Assembly: GCF_046630445.1 (NCBI RefSeq)
Contig: NC_092338.1
Coordinates: 151,328,501 to 151,392,500, forward strand
Length of the DNA: 64,000 bases
DNA from: Rutidosis leptorrhynchoides
Taxonomy: Eukaryota > Streptophyta > Magnoliopsida > Asterales > Asteraceae
Direction of reading: 5' to 3'
Shown here: positions 44,502 to 57,443 of the stretch, one piece after another
Position numbering within the stretch: position 1 is the first letter of the stretch
Layout: every line of letters starts with the position of its first letter
Position numbers and translations under genes: made by a program
The notes under the pieces: model-generated
The model's input: only the letters and a program-made list of their open reading frames with translations
Told to the model about the DNA's origin: nothing
The model's database searches: none

Positions 44502-46494
44502 TGATAATGCTAAAAACGAACATATATTTCATAGCATTATTCCTCAAGAAAGACAAGCTTTTAGTTGCAATTGTTCTATTTACAAGTGATATTCGTTTAA
44601 ATAATAAAAGGTGAAGACAAAAGACAGATTCGACGAATTGAAGACGCAAACGACCAAAAAGCTCAAAAGTACAAAAGACAATCAAAAAGGTTCCAATTAT
44701 TGATAAGAAACGTCTCGAAATTACAAGAGTACAAGATTCAAAACGCAAAGTACAAGATATTAAATTGTATGCAAGGACGTTCGAAAATCCGGAACCGGGA
44801 CATGAGTCAACTCTCAACGCTCGACGCAACGGACTAAAAATTACAAGTCAACTATGCACATAAATTTAATATAATATTTAAATAATTCTTATAATTATTT
44901 AATATATTATATTTATATTTAAACCGTCGGTAAACAAAGAGCCAAACTCCTATGAGCTGTAAAAGTAAACTCCGCGACTCGCGGAGTTTGAAGGCAAAAT
45001 TGGCCGCGAGTCGCGAAGCCCCAAAATGAAAAACTGCCTATAAAGCCAACCGAATTCTGATCGTAAAAATCATCCTTTTTCTTCTTCTCCTCATACGTAA
45101 AATATATATATATATATATGTATTTATAATTTATATTTTAATTTTAATTATAATTCTAATAATAAGGGTATGTTAGCGAATGTTGTAAGGGTGTAAGTCG
45201 AAATTATGTCCGTGTAACGCTACGCTATTTTTAATCATTGTAAGTTATGTTCAACCTTTTTATATTAATGTCTCGTAGCTAAGTTATTATTATGCTTATT
45301 TAAAACGAAGTAATCATGATGTTGGGCTAATTACTAAAATTGGGTAATTGGGCTTTGTACCATAATTGGGGTTTGGACAAAAGAACGACACTTGTGGAAA
45401 TTAGACTATGGGCTATTAATGGGCTTTATATTTGTTTAACTAAATGATAGTTTGTTAATGTTAATATAAAGATTTACAATTGGGCGTCCCTATAAATTAC
45501 CATATACACTCGATCGGACACGATGGGCGGGGTATTTATATGTACGAATAATCGTTCATTTAACCGGACACGGGAATGGATTAATAGCCACTAGAATAAT
45601 TAAAACAGGGGTGAAATTATGTACAAAGGACACTTGGTATAATTGATAACAAAATATTAAAACCTTGGGTTACACTCAGTCGACATCCTGGTGTAATTAT
45701 TAAACAAAGTATTAAAATCTTGTTACAGTTTAAATCCCCAATTAGTTGGAATATTTAACTTCGGGTATAAGGATAATTTGACGAGGACACTCGCACTTTA
45801 TATTTATGACTGATGGACTGTTATGGACAAAAACCAGACGGACATATTAAATAATTCAGGACAAAGGACAATTAACCCATGGGCATAAAACTAAAATCAA
45901 CACGTCAAACATCATGATTACGGAAGTTTAAATAAGCATAATTCTTTTATTTCATATTTAATTTCCTTTATTTTATATTTAATTGCACTTCTAATTATCG
46001 CACTTTTATTTATTGTTATTTAATCGCACTTTTAATTATCGTACTTTTTAATTATCGCAATTTTATTTTATCGCACTTTTATTGCAATTTCATTATCGTT
46101 ATTTATTTTACGCTTTAAATTAAATCTTTTATTTATTTAATATTTTACATTAGGTTTTAACTGCGACTAAAGTTTTAAAATCGACAAACCGGTCATTAAA
46201 CGGTAAAAACCCCCCTTTATAATAATAATATTACTTATATATATATTTGTATTTTTATAAAAGTAAACTAATATAGCGTTGAGTTTTGTTTAAAAAAGAT
46301 TCCCTGTGGAACGAACCGGACTTACTAAAAACTACACTACTGTACGATTAGGTACACTGCCTATAAGTGTTGTAGCAAGGTTTAAGTATATCCATTCTAT
46401 AAATAAATAAATATCTTGTGTAAAATTGTATCGTATTTAATAGTATTTCCTGCTAAAATTAATAAGTATTTTATATACCCCTCGCGAAACATCA
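44502..46494 (+). repeat. Athila copy 2, 5' LTR
   Basis: 1993 bases with the same ends as copy 1. The stretch about 44850-45120 differs strongly from copy 1, while the rest is close to it, so the two copies represent different LTR subfamilies. The hairpin pair is at 44970-44986 and about 45003-45015, followed by CTATAAAG. Confidence 0.93.
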
Positions 46495-46504
46495 AGTATT
46501 TTTT

Positions 46505-46521
46505 TGGCGCCGCTGCCGGGG
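46505..46521 (+). other. Primer binding site (tRNA-Asp), Athila copy 2
   Basis: TGGCGCCGCTGCCGGGG, identical to copy 1, ten bases after the LTR. Confidence 0.9.
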
Positions 46522-48034
46522 AACTCTCTTAAAAACCGGAAGCGCAACGCTAATATAAAAAAAAAAAGATTTTTAGTTTACTTTTATTAAAATTCGTTTT
46601 TGTAAAAAAAAAAAAAAAAAAAAAAAAACGTTTTAAATATTCGAAAATATAAAAAGAAAAACAAAAATATAAATATTTTTAGGAGTTTGATAAATATTTA
46701 AGTTTTATAAAGTTTCTTTGTTTTTATAAAAACATAAGTTTTATTTAAGTATTTTGTTTTTATTTAAAAACATATAAATAAAAAAATATTTATATATATA
46801 TAAATCTAGTTTTAAGATTTTTATTTATAAAATTATAAAGTGATTCTATTTTTATTTAAGTTTTAAATATAAAGTTTTATTAATACACATATTTAAAAAC
46901 ATAAAATAAAATAAATAAATAAATAAAGAAAAACGCGTTGAAATTAAACCTGTCAGTTGAAATTCTGAACCCCGCGACTCGCGGGGTTTGAAGCATTAAA
47001 TACCGCAACTCGCGGAGGTATTCTGACACGCGACAGAAGCCCTAATCAGGCATTAATTACGGAGTTATTATTATTATTATTTATTAATTAAAACCCTAAT
47101 TATGTTTTTAGTTTTTAATTAGTTTTTAGTTTTTATTATTATTTTGTATATTTTGTTTAAATTAGTTTAATTAATTTGTAAAATTAGTAGTTTTATTAAA
47201 TAAATAATATAAAAATAATATTTTTATAAAAATTGTAATTTTTACAACTTTTTGTATATTTTTATATTTTGTCCCTTTTTAATCGTTGTAGCGTAATATT
47301 TGTATTTTTTCGCTCATATTTAATTTTAAACTTAGTTTTTGCCATAGTCATTTTTACTCCTAGATTTTTAGGCTTTGCCGTAGAATTCCTTAAGTGCTTT
47401 TTCTTTAGACTAAGATTTAGGTACTTTAGAATTTTGCGACGCCTTTTTAAGTTTTAGTTTCTTTTTAAGTTATTTCCATTTGGGATTTAGTTTTTCCTGT
47501 AAGCTTTAATATTTTTAGACGACTTTTACCTATGTATCAATTATCATTCCAATTAGTAATTTCAATTTGCGATTATAATTTTAAGTTAGTTGTAGTAATA
47601 AGGTTAGGTTAGTCAAGTATTTTTAAGTTTTATAAGTTTCTTTTATTTTTTCGTCACCTTTTATTTTTCAACCATTTTTCTTTTTCGACCTTTTTCGACG
47701 AACTCTTTTTCTTTCTTATTTCTCGCTATTCTAGTTTTAGGACATAGATTTTTATTCTACTTCTTATCTAAATTTCTTAAAATTACGAAAATTTATTTTG
47801 AGTGGTTAAATTGATAGACATCAAAATTTTCTGGTTCGTAGTAATAGTTGGATTTGTACGTGGACCGGGTTATTGGAGGCAAACAGTCCTCAATTATATT
47901 GAGACCAAACGAATCCTGCCCCTCTGCTGCATCTTTTGGCTATTCGAAACGTGGGCAAAATCAGAAAAGTCTATTGGTTGGATAACTTATTATAATTTTT
48001 CTTTCCTTTTAAAAACTAATAGGATATTCAGTGA
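46522..48034 (+). other. Athila copy 2 leader
   Basis: AT-rich noncoding leader with an A run near 46605-46628, a (TA)n tract near 46790 and the hairpin CCCCGCGACTCGCGGGG at 46970-46986. The last part parallels the leader of copy 1. Confidence 0.6.
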
Positions 48035-51000
48035 ATGCACAGAGCAAGACGTTCATCACCTTTTGTACGTTCACCACCTGTAACTCGATCAAGACATCGT
48101 TTAACAAATATCGCCGCCGTTGATTTTTCTTTAGAATCGTCATCCAGTCAACCAAGTACTTCAGTTCAAATTTCCAATAATCCATTTTTTGAACCCGACC
48201 TCATAATTGAGAATCCGGAGAATATTCAGGAACGGTTCGTAGATCCTGAACCATTAAACTTTCCTCCGGAACCACCAATCATTCAAACAGAGATTGTTGA
48301 GGAACGAACCATTAAATCAGAATCCTCTAGTGATTCCGATTCAACAAATTCAATTATGGAGAATCTGGAACCTTTAAGTATGGAAGACCGAATGAGAGCT
48401 AAACGCACTGGCCAAGGTCACGCAATTACTCATCCAGACATTAATGCGCCAGATTATGAAATCAAAGGACAAATTCTACACATGGTGACTAATCAATGCC
48501 AATTTAGTGGAGCGCCGAAGGAAGATCCAAATGAACATCTACGTACCTTTAATAGGATCTGCACACTATTTAAAATCCGAGAAGTGGAGGATGAACAGAT
48601 ATATCTCATGTTATTTCCCTGGACTTTAAAGGGAGAAGCCAAAGATTGGTTGGAATCGTTACCTGAAGGGGCGATTGATACATGGGATGTTTTAGTTGAC
48701 AAATTTCTTAAACAATTCTTTCCTGCATCTAAAGCCGTAAGACTTCAAGCAGAAATTGTTACGTTCACACAGAAACCAAATGAAACTCTATATGAGGCGT
48801 GGACTAGATATGGAAAGTTGTTAAGAGGATGTCCGCAACATGGTTTAGACACCTGTCAAATAGTACAAATATTCTACCAAGGATGCGACATCACTACAAG
48901 GAAAGACATAGATATAGCAGCTGGTGGTTCTATTATGAAGAAAACCGAAACTGATGCTTACAAAATTATTGATAACACTGCTTCCCACTCACATGAGTGG
49001 CACCAAGAAAAAGATATCGTTAGATCATCTAAAGCAGCTAGAGCCGATTCTAGCCATGACTTAGATTCCATTTCCGCAAAGATAGATGCTGTGGAGAGAC
49101 GAATGGAAAAGATGACTAAAGATATTCACTCAATACGAATTAGTTGTGAGCAGTGTGGAGGACCACATTTGACAAAAGATTGTCTCAGTATTGAATTAAC
49201 AATGGAACAAAGAGAGAATATTTCATACATAAACCAAAGGCCTGGAAATAATTATCAGAATAATTATCAACCGCCAAGACCGATTTACAATCAAAACCAG
49301 AATTATAACAGAAATATTCCATACAACAACCAACAAGGTCCTAGCAATCAACAAGTATCCAATAATACTTATAATCAATAAGGACCAAATTTTCAAAACA
49401 AACCACCACAACAAACCGATGATAAAAAGCCAAATTTAGAAGATATGATGACGAAGCTAGTTGAAACTCAAACACGGTTTTTCACATCTTAGAAACAAAC
49501 CAATGAACAAAATGCTCAAGCATTTAGAAATCAACAAGCTTCTATTCAAAATCTGGAACAAGAAGTGAGTAACCTAGCAAGGTTAATAGGTGAAAGAAAA
49601 CCGGGAACTCTACCTAGTGATACAAATGCTAACCCCCGGAGTGAAACAGCTAAAGCCATTACCACAAGAAGTGGTACAACACTTAAACCACCTGAAATAC
49701 CTGTAACTTCTGATGAAGCCATTCCTACTCCACAAGAACCACAACCTGATCAAGATAAGGAAAAAGAACCGGTAGTTGAAAAGGTTAATGAAGATAACAC
49801 AGTTAAGGATAAACCTTATGTTAAACCATACCAACCACCACTTCCTTATCCGAGTAAAATGAAGAAAGAGAAACTTGAAGCCGAGCAATCCAAATTCTTG
49901 GATATGTTTAAACAGATAAATGTAAATCTTCCTTTCATTGATGTGATTTCAGGAATGCCTAGATATGCTAAATTCTTGAAAGATCTAATCTCAAATAGAA
50001 AGAAAATGGAAGAACTCTCGGCTGTTACTATGAATGCTAATTGTTCAGCAGTGCTGTTGAATAAGATACCAGAAAAATTATCTGATCCAGGAAGTTTCAC
50101 AATTCCATGTTTTCTGGGTAGTCTTAGTTCAATAGAAGCATTGGCAGACTTAGGTGCTAGTATAAATCTAATGACGTATTCACTATACGCTAAACTAGAC
50201 CTTGGAGAATTGAAACCAACCAGAATAAGCATACAACTAGCCGATAGATCAATAAAATATCCTAGAGGGATAATGGAGAACATGCTAGTTAAAGTTGGTA
50301 CTTTAGTATTTCCAGTAGATTTTGTTGTTTTGGACATGGAAGAAGATTCTCAAGTTCCTCTCATATTAGGAAGACCATTCTTAAACACGGCTAAAGCAAT
50401 GATAGACGTGTTCGGTAAGAAACTGACCCTAAGTATAGAGGATGAGAGTGTTACCTTTTCAGTTGATAGAGCAATGCAACAACCACAATCTGCAGATGAT
50501 ACATGTTATTATATTCAAACTATAGATGCACATGCAGAATTATTAGAAGAATTTCCAGAATTACAAGAAACAGGAGAATGTTCTTTAGGAGAAGGTAATG
50601 AACCAATTGATGAAGCTGAAATGTTAGCTACACTTATAGCTAATGGATATGAACCAACTACAGAAGAAATTCAAATGCTAAAAGAAGAAGACAGATATCG
50701 ATACAAATCATCGATAGAAGAACCTCCAAAATTAGAGTTAAAGCCACTTCCAAACCATTTGGAATACGCTTATTTACATGGTGAATCTGAATTACCTGTA
50801 ATAATATCGTCTTCTCTTACTGAAAATGAGAAATCACAACTCATTTCTGTGTTGAAAGCTCATAAACCAGCCATTGCATGGAAGATTCATGATATTAAAG
50901 GAATAAGTCCTTCGTATTGCACACATAAAATCCTTATGGAAGAAGGTCATAAAACGTATGTGCAACGCCAACGAAGATTAAATCCTAATATGCAAGATGT

Positions 51001-53640
51001 AGTTAAGAAAGAGATTATTAAACTGCTAGATGCAGGTTTGATATATTCAATTTCTGATAGTCCATGGGTAAGCCCAGTTCAATGCGTGCCTAAGAAGGGT
51101 GGCATGACTGTCATCACAAATGAGAAAAATGAGCTTATTCCTACTAGGACTGTAACAGGAAGGCGTGTATGTATTGATTATAGAAAATTAAATGACGCCA
51201 CCAGAAAAGATCACTTTCCCTTACCTTTCATAGATCAAATGTTGGAAAGATTAGCCGGAAATAGTTACTATTGTTTTCTAGATGGATTTTCCGGATATTT
51301 TCAAATTCCAATAGCACCCGAAGATCAAGAGAAAACCACATTCACGTGCCCTTATGGTACTTTTGCTTACAAACGCATGCCATTTGGACTTTGTAACGCC
51401 CCTGCAACCTTTCAAAGGTGTATGATGGCGATTTTTCACGACATGATAGAAGAATGCATGGAAGTATTCATGGATGACTTTTCAGTCTTCGGTGATACAT
51501 TTAAATCATGTCTAGTTAATCTGGAACGAATGCTAATTAGATGCGAAAAATCAAATCTAGTACTTAATTGGGAGAAATGCCATTTCATGGTTAAAGAAGG
51601 CATCGTTCTTGGACATAAAATTTCAAAAGAAGGAATTGAAGTGGATAGAGCTAAAGTAGATGTAATTGCTAAACTTCCACATCCCACCAATGTTAGAGGA
51701 GTTAGGAGTTTTCTAGGGCATGCCGGTTTTTACCGACGTTTCATAAAAGATTTTTCTAAAATTGCCACTCCTATGAATAAACTCCTAGAAAAGGATGCTC
51801 CATTCATCTTTTCAGATGAGTGTATCAAATCTTTTAATATTCTTAAAGAGAAACTCACTAATGCACCGATCATGATAACACCAAATTGGAATCTACCATT
51901 TGAACTAATGTGCGATGCAAGTGATTTTGCAATGGGAGCCGTTTTAGGACAAAGGATTGAAAAATGATTTCAACCTATATATTATGCTAGTAAGACATTA
52001 CAAGGAGCACAAACGAACTATACAACTACTGAAAAAGAACTCCTTGCTATTGTCTTTGCTTTTGACAAATTTCGATCATATCTCGTTCTAGCAAAAACGG
52101 TGGTCTATACCGACCATTCTGCTCTTAGATACCTATTTTCAAAACAAGATGCTAAACCAAGATTAATCCGTTGGATCTTACTCTTACAAGAGTTTGATAT
52201 TGAAATCCGAGATAAAAGAGGAGCAGAAAATCTCGCCGCTGATCATCTTTCTCGTTTGAAAATCCCGAATTAGAAGTTCTAAATGAATCGGCCATACAAG
52301 ACAACTTTACTGATGAATATCTATTGAAGATAGATTATAAAGAAATCCCATGGTTTGCAGACTATGCAAACTACTTAGTTTGTGGATTCCTTGAAAAAGG
52401 ATTATCGTACCAAAGACGAAAGAAATTCTTCAGTGATATAAAACACTATTTCTGGGAAGATCCACATCTGTTTAAAAGTTGTCCCGATAGAATAATACGC
52501 CGATGTGTATTTGGAGATGAAGCTAGTAAAATTTTAAACCATTGTCACACAGGACCAACAGGAGGGCATTATGGGCCTCAACTAACAGCAAGAAAAGTTT
52601 ATGAAGCTGGATTCTATTGGCCTACAATTTACAAAGACGCACACCTTCTTTGCAAATCCTGTGATGCATGTCAAAGGGCCGGAAAAATAAGTCAACGTGA
52701 TGAAATGCCACAAAATATCATCCAAGTATGTGAAGTATTTGACATTTGGGGTATTGACTTTATGGGTCCATTTCCAAAATCTCATAATAATCTATATATA
52801 CTCGTAGCCATTGATTATGTATCTAAATGGGCGGAAGCACAAGCTCTCCCAACTAACGATGCACGAGTTGTAGTCAACTTTTTAAAACGTCTTTTTGCAA
52901 GGTTTGGAACACCGAAAGCTTTAATAAGTGATCGGGGTACTCATTTCTGTAATAATCAACTTGAGAAAGTTCTTAAAAGATATGGAGTAACTCATAAAAT
53001 CTCCACCGCATATCATCCACAAACAAGTGGACAAGTTGAAAATACCAACCGAGCTTTAAAACGTATTCTAGAGAAAACCGTAGGATCAAATCCTAAGGAA
53101 TGGTCCATTAAATTGGAGGATGCACTCTGGGCTTTTAGAACAGCCTACAAAACTCCAATTGGAACCACACCTTTTAGACTTGTTTATGGAAAAGCATGTC
53201 ATCTTCCAGTAGAAATTGAACACAAAGCATTTTGGGCTTTGAAGACATGTAATCTTGATTTACATGAAGCCGGACGTCTACGATTAAGTCAACTAAACGA
53301 ATTAGAAGAATTAAGACATGAAGCATACGAAAATTCGTTAATCTATAAAGAAAGAACGAAGAAATGGCATGATAAAAGAATCAGAAGTTCAAAAGAATTT
53401 AAAGAAGGAGACAGAGTTCTTCTTTTCAATTCACGATTCAAGCTATTTCCTGGAAAATTGAAATCAAGATGGTCTGGACCATTCATGGTCAAAAGAGTTT
53501 TCCCATACGGAACGATAGAATTAATAAATTCAAATGGGATTGAATTTAAAGTTAATGGTCACAGAGTTAAACATTACATACATGGTCCGATGGAAGTCGA
53601 CAACGAAGTTAATCACAATTTCGACACCACAGCTAACTAA
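48035..53640 (+). pseudogene. Athila copy 2 gag-pol (broken)
   Basis: Same domain order and motifs as in copy 1: gag core, zinc knuckle CEQCGGPHLTKDC, protease LADLGASINLM, RT with FMDD, RNase H, and integrase with an HHCC-type zinc region ([11 protein letters not shown]). It is broken at about four points, more than copy 1, in line with its more diverged LTRs. Sequence similarity to copy 1 is very high over the whole region. Confidence 0.92.
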
Positions 53641-53812
53641 GTGTGGGGAGAATCAAGTCTTTAAAGGATAATATGTATTTCTGTTAGAGTTAGATTGTCT
53701 GTTTTCATGTAGTTCTCGAAAATGGAACCCGAATGGTCTTTCCCTAGCAGACCCTAAAGAACTAGTCTTCTCCCCCCATTTTGAATTTTTATTTTTTTTA
53801 GGTTTTTACAAA

Positions 53813-54229
53813 ATGAAGACTGCCTGTGAACTAAACCATGGTCTAATGCTACACGCTTTGATCACTAAACGTAATAATGACATACTCCCGAGTGAATTAG
53901 TATCAGTAATCAGAGAAAGAATGGACGGAGTTAGAAAAGAATCCAGATGCGAAGATAATAAGTTACAATTTGGTAAAGGAAAATCAAAATCCGCAGCGAA
54001 AAGAAGAGCACGACACCTAGAACGATGTCACAAATGCGGAAAATGGTCACATGGAGGTAAATGTTCAAATAATCAAACCTATTCAAATACCGAATTTGTT
54101 ACTTTATGCAGAGACGGACCGTTCATATGTTTAGAAGAAAAGACACTGAATGCTCGAGGTTACGCCTATGTAGCCATGGAAAACCAATTAAACCGACTAT
54201 CTTATGAATGGGATAGATCATATAACTAA
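53813..54229 (+). CDS. Athila copy 2 extra ORF with zinc knuckle
   Basis: A 138-residue ORF, same length and start as the ORF at 35857 in copy 1, and open throughout. It keeps the basic stretch and CHKCGKWSHGGKC. Retention in two copies whose gag-pol regions have decayed suggests it was under constraint until recently or is simply young in both. Confidence 0.7.
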   Translation: MKTACELNHGLMLHALITKRNNDILPSELVSVIRERMDGVRKESRCEDNKLQFGKGKSKSAAKRRARHLERCHKCGKWSHGGKCSNNQTYSNTEFVTLCRDGPFICLEEKTLNARGYAYVAMENQLNRLSYEWDRSYN

Positions 54230-55170
54230 GAAATCTATTTCACAGGTATGTCTGTACAGTTTTTATTTTTATTTTTATTTTTAACCTTTTGATAATAAAC
54301 GCTAATTTGTTCGCTAAAAAGTATTAAATTGGTATTGAATAAAATTAGGTTTGGCGACCGAAATTATTGATATCATTCAAAAATTTATTACATCACTGCG
54401 AAATTTAACGTTTATTCTTAAGGTATAAATATCTTTAATCAATCAACCCAAAATATTTCAAAAATTCGTCATGAGTTAAATTAGGTCTTGGAACCGAAAT
54501 TACTTTACCGAAAAGAGGGGCGCATATTTTTGATAATATTTGATTAATTAAAGTGGGATAAAAAGACAAAAAGATTTTTAATTTTATTTTTACCATGTTT
54601 TTAAAATTAATATTTAAATCTTAAATTAATATTGTAAACTTTGTAAAAACAATATATTTAAAATTGTAAATATTTGAAAAATTAATATAAGTTTGGTGTG
54701 AATTTATAATATGAATTTTTAAATTAAGTTTGGTGTGAATTTTTAAAGTATGAATTTTTAATTTTATGCATTTAAAGTTTGGTGTGAATTTTTAATATTA
54801 ATTTTGAATTTTATATTTAAGTTGTGTGAATTTAAAAATAAAAATTTACTTTATCTCATTAAGTTAAAAATATGATTTTTAAAATTCGTCGTAAGTTGAA
54901 GACTAGGTCGTTGAACCGAAATTGCTTTACCCGAGGGAGGGACGAGAACTTTTATTATCATTATTTTTAATCTTATTGAATTAAAGTATGCCAAAAACAT
55001 TGAAAAAACCCAAAAATCTTAGCTTTTAAAACAATCGCTACAAAAAGACAAATTTTAAAATTTTGTCGAGGGACGGACTAGGACATCGATTCGAAACGAC
55101 CTCGTCCTAAATAACAAAGGAAACAAAATTTTAAAATTAAGTAATTAATTGTTTTATAAATTAATGATTA

Positions 55171-55201
<31 letters not shown>

Positions 55202-55418
55202 CAAACTCCGCGACTCGCGGAGTTTGAAGAGTAATTCACCGCGAGTCGCGGTGGGATCAAAATACAGAAAAAAAAATATAAACGCATAACAGATCAGTCC
55301 CAACCCAAATCAAAAACATACTGCGAATTCTGCACGAAAAAACCCGAGAAAAAACCCGAGAAAAAACCCCAAAAATCACAATTTTTAACCGTTAATCACC
55401 AAATCTTTTACTAAAATC
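54230..55418 (+). other. Athila copy 2 spacer with iterated motifs
   Basis: Noncoding counterpart of 36274-37273, with AAGTTTGGTGTGAATTT repeats (from 54689), AACCGAAATT blocks, an extra block (about 54965-55140) absent from copy 1 and containing GAGGGACGGACTAGG, a (TA)n tract near 55180 and the hairpin pair at 55206-55222 and 55237-55253. Confidence 0.6.
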
Positions 55419-57443
55419 ATGTTGAGAAGGATGCTATCTAGGAATTACTCAAGAAAAACGGTAAATTTCTACACCTAAACACCATTTAATCCGAAATTTG
55501 GTGTTCTTGAGCAATTTTTTCCCCAATTTGATTTTGATGCTTTTTAGTGTAATTAGGCTTAAATTGTTTATGTATTATGCTTGTATAACCTAGATTGATG
55601 CTGTTTAACATGATTAGAAGCCTTAAACTTCAAATTTTGAGTAATCTAGGGTTTGTGTTCTTGAGCAAATTTGGGGCTTTTTGATATAAACAGGTTATGG
55701 CCAATTTTTGTCATGAATTGTTGCTAAATTGAGTAGTGTAACATGTCTAGGTAGTTAAATGATCCAAACTTTGAGCCTAAACATGATTTTGAGAATTAAA
55801 GTGGACTTTTTCAAGTCTAAAATTCATGAACTTGATTTTTGAAAGATAATGCCATTTGAGACTTGTTTAATTGCTAGTAATGATTATTTTGACATGTTAT
55901 TTGAGTTGAATGATTATGAACTTGGCGAACATTTTCGTATATGCTTATTTGAAAAAGTGTAGATTTAATGAAAATATGAAAATAAGCTTAAGTTTGATAT
56001 AAATTGATAATGTCATTGTAATTATTTTGATTGATGATTTTGCTGACACTAATGCATATTTGTATGCACAAAATTTGTGTTTGATGTGTTTTGCAGACTG
56101 AAAGGGGTGAATCTTCATCCCAAGCCCGCAATGCTCCTGCTGAGAATGTGGAACAACAGGAGGTGGATAACTACTACAAGCAGGATATACCTCATCCAGT
56201 CATGACCTTTTCCGATATGCACTTGGAAGAGTTGCACCCGAACCTGAGATTTGACAGACTTTGGATAGATTATCCAAAATATCAACGGGGTTTGCATACT
56301 CTTCATTCTAAGGTTGTTGAGGTACCGAGGGTCATAGAATGGGGACCCTTAGAAGCTATAGAATTGGTCGGGCCAATTAGGGAATTACTTGTACAGAGGT
56401 ATGGTAATTCTTCTTTTAATGACTGGGTACATTTATTCACCATACGTAGACCTGTATATAAAGTATGGTGTGAAGAATTGTTATGTAGTATAGAGTTGAA
56501 TGATCGGGTAGCTAGTTTAACCGATCGTTCTTTTATTAGATTTTTGTTAGGCGGTTCGATGCGCCACATGTCTTTACTGGACATGGCTCAGGCTTTAAGT
56601 ATATATACGCCTGAGGAGTTAGCGTCTGCCGATTGTAGAGGATTGATACTAAACGGTAGAAAGATAGATGAAAATTTTGATACACACGGTGTGTGGAGTC
56701 AAATGACAAGCCATCACCGTTTCAAAGGGGGAAATTACTCTTATTTGGATATAGATAGAGCCGAATTAAGAGTGATACATAGGTTTTTAGCTAATTCGAT
56801 TACACAAAGGGGTAAAAACAAAGAAAAGGTAAATGAACAGGATTTGTTTTACCATATGTGTATTCGAGACCCACAAAGCGCTGTAAGTATACCATATTGT
56901 GTGGGTTATTATTTATCAGCTATGGTTCGGGGGATGCGACCGCATAGCATAATAGGAGGTGGTATTTTTATTACTTTGATTGGTGAATATCTCGGTGTGG
57001 ATATAAGTCGGGGGGGATTATTAGTAGAAGAACCGGAACCCCGCGATACTATAGGTTTAAATGTATACCATGGTGCGAAAGTTTTGAAGAGGCGAAATAA
57101 TGCCGCAGTACGATACCATGGTAGACATCCACAGGTGGAGAGAAACCAACAGCAAGGTAATGTAGGAGGGGGGAATGAGATGCAAGAAATGCAAAGGTTT
57201 ATAGCTTCTCAGGAATACAAAAATGCTAGACAGAGAGCATTTGAAGATTGGCAAGTTCATCAGAACCAAATCATAGCTCATTGCCAACATATAGGTAGAA
57301 ACTATATTCCTACACCAAAACCCATCTTCCCTCCCTGGTCTATAGAGATGCAGCCACCGTATCCTACGTATGACCCTGCCGAAGCATTCTATAGCACCTA
57401 TGGTTATGCCTGGAACCCCTATTGGTACCAGTATCATCCCTAG
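55419..57443 (+). CDS. Athila copy 2 ORF-1-like gene in env position
   Basis: The short ATG-initiated segment is 55419-55460, followed by a GTAAAT donor; the main open region 56097-57443 follows a TTTTGCAG acceptor. The inferred intron is 636 bases, the same as in copy 1. The main part is about 448 residues and looks whole. It resembles the Athila ORF-1 family (EWGPLEAIELVG, FIRFLLGGSMRH, GGGIFITLIGEYLGVD) and ends in a Tyr/Pro-rich tail. The family's molecular role is unsettled; an envelope-like role has been proposed for genes in this position, but I see no convincing membrane anchor. Confidence 0.72.
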
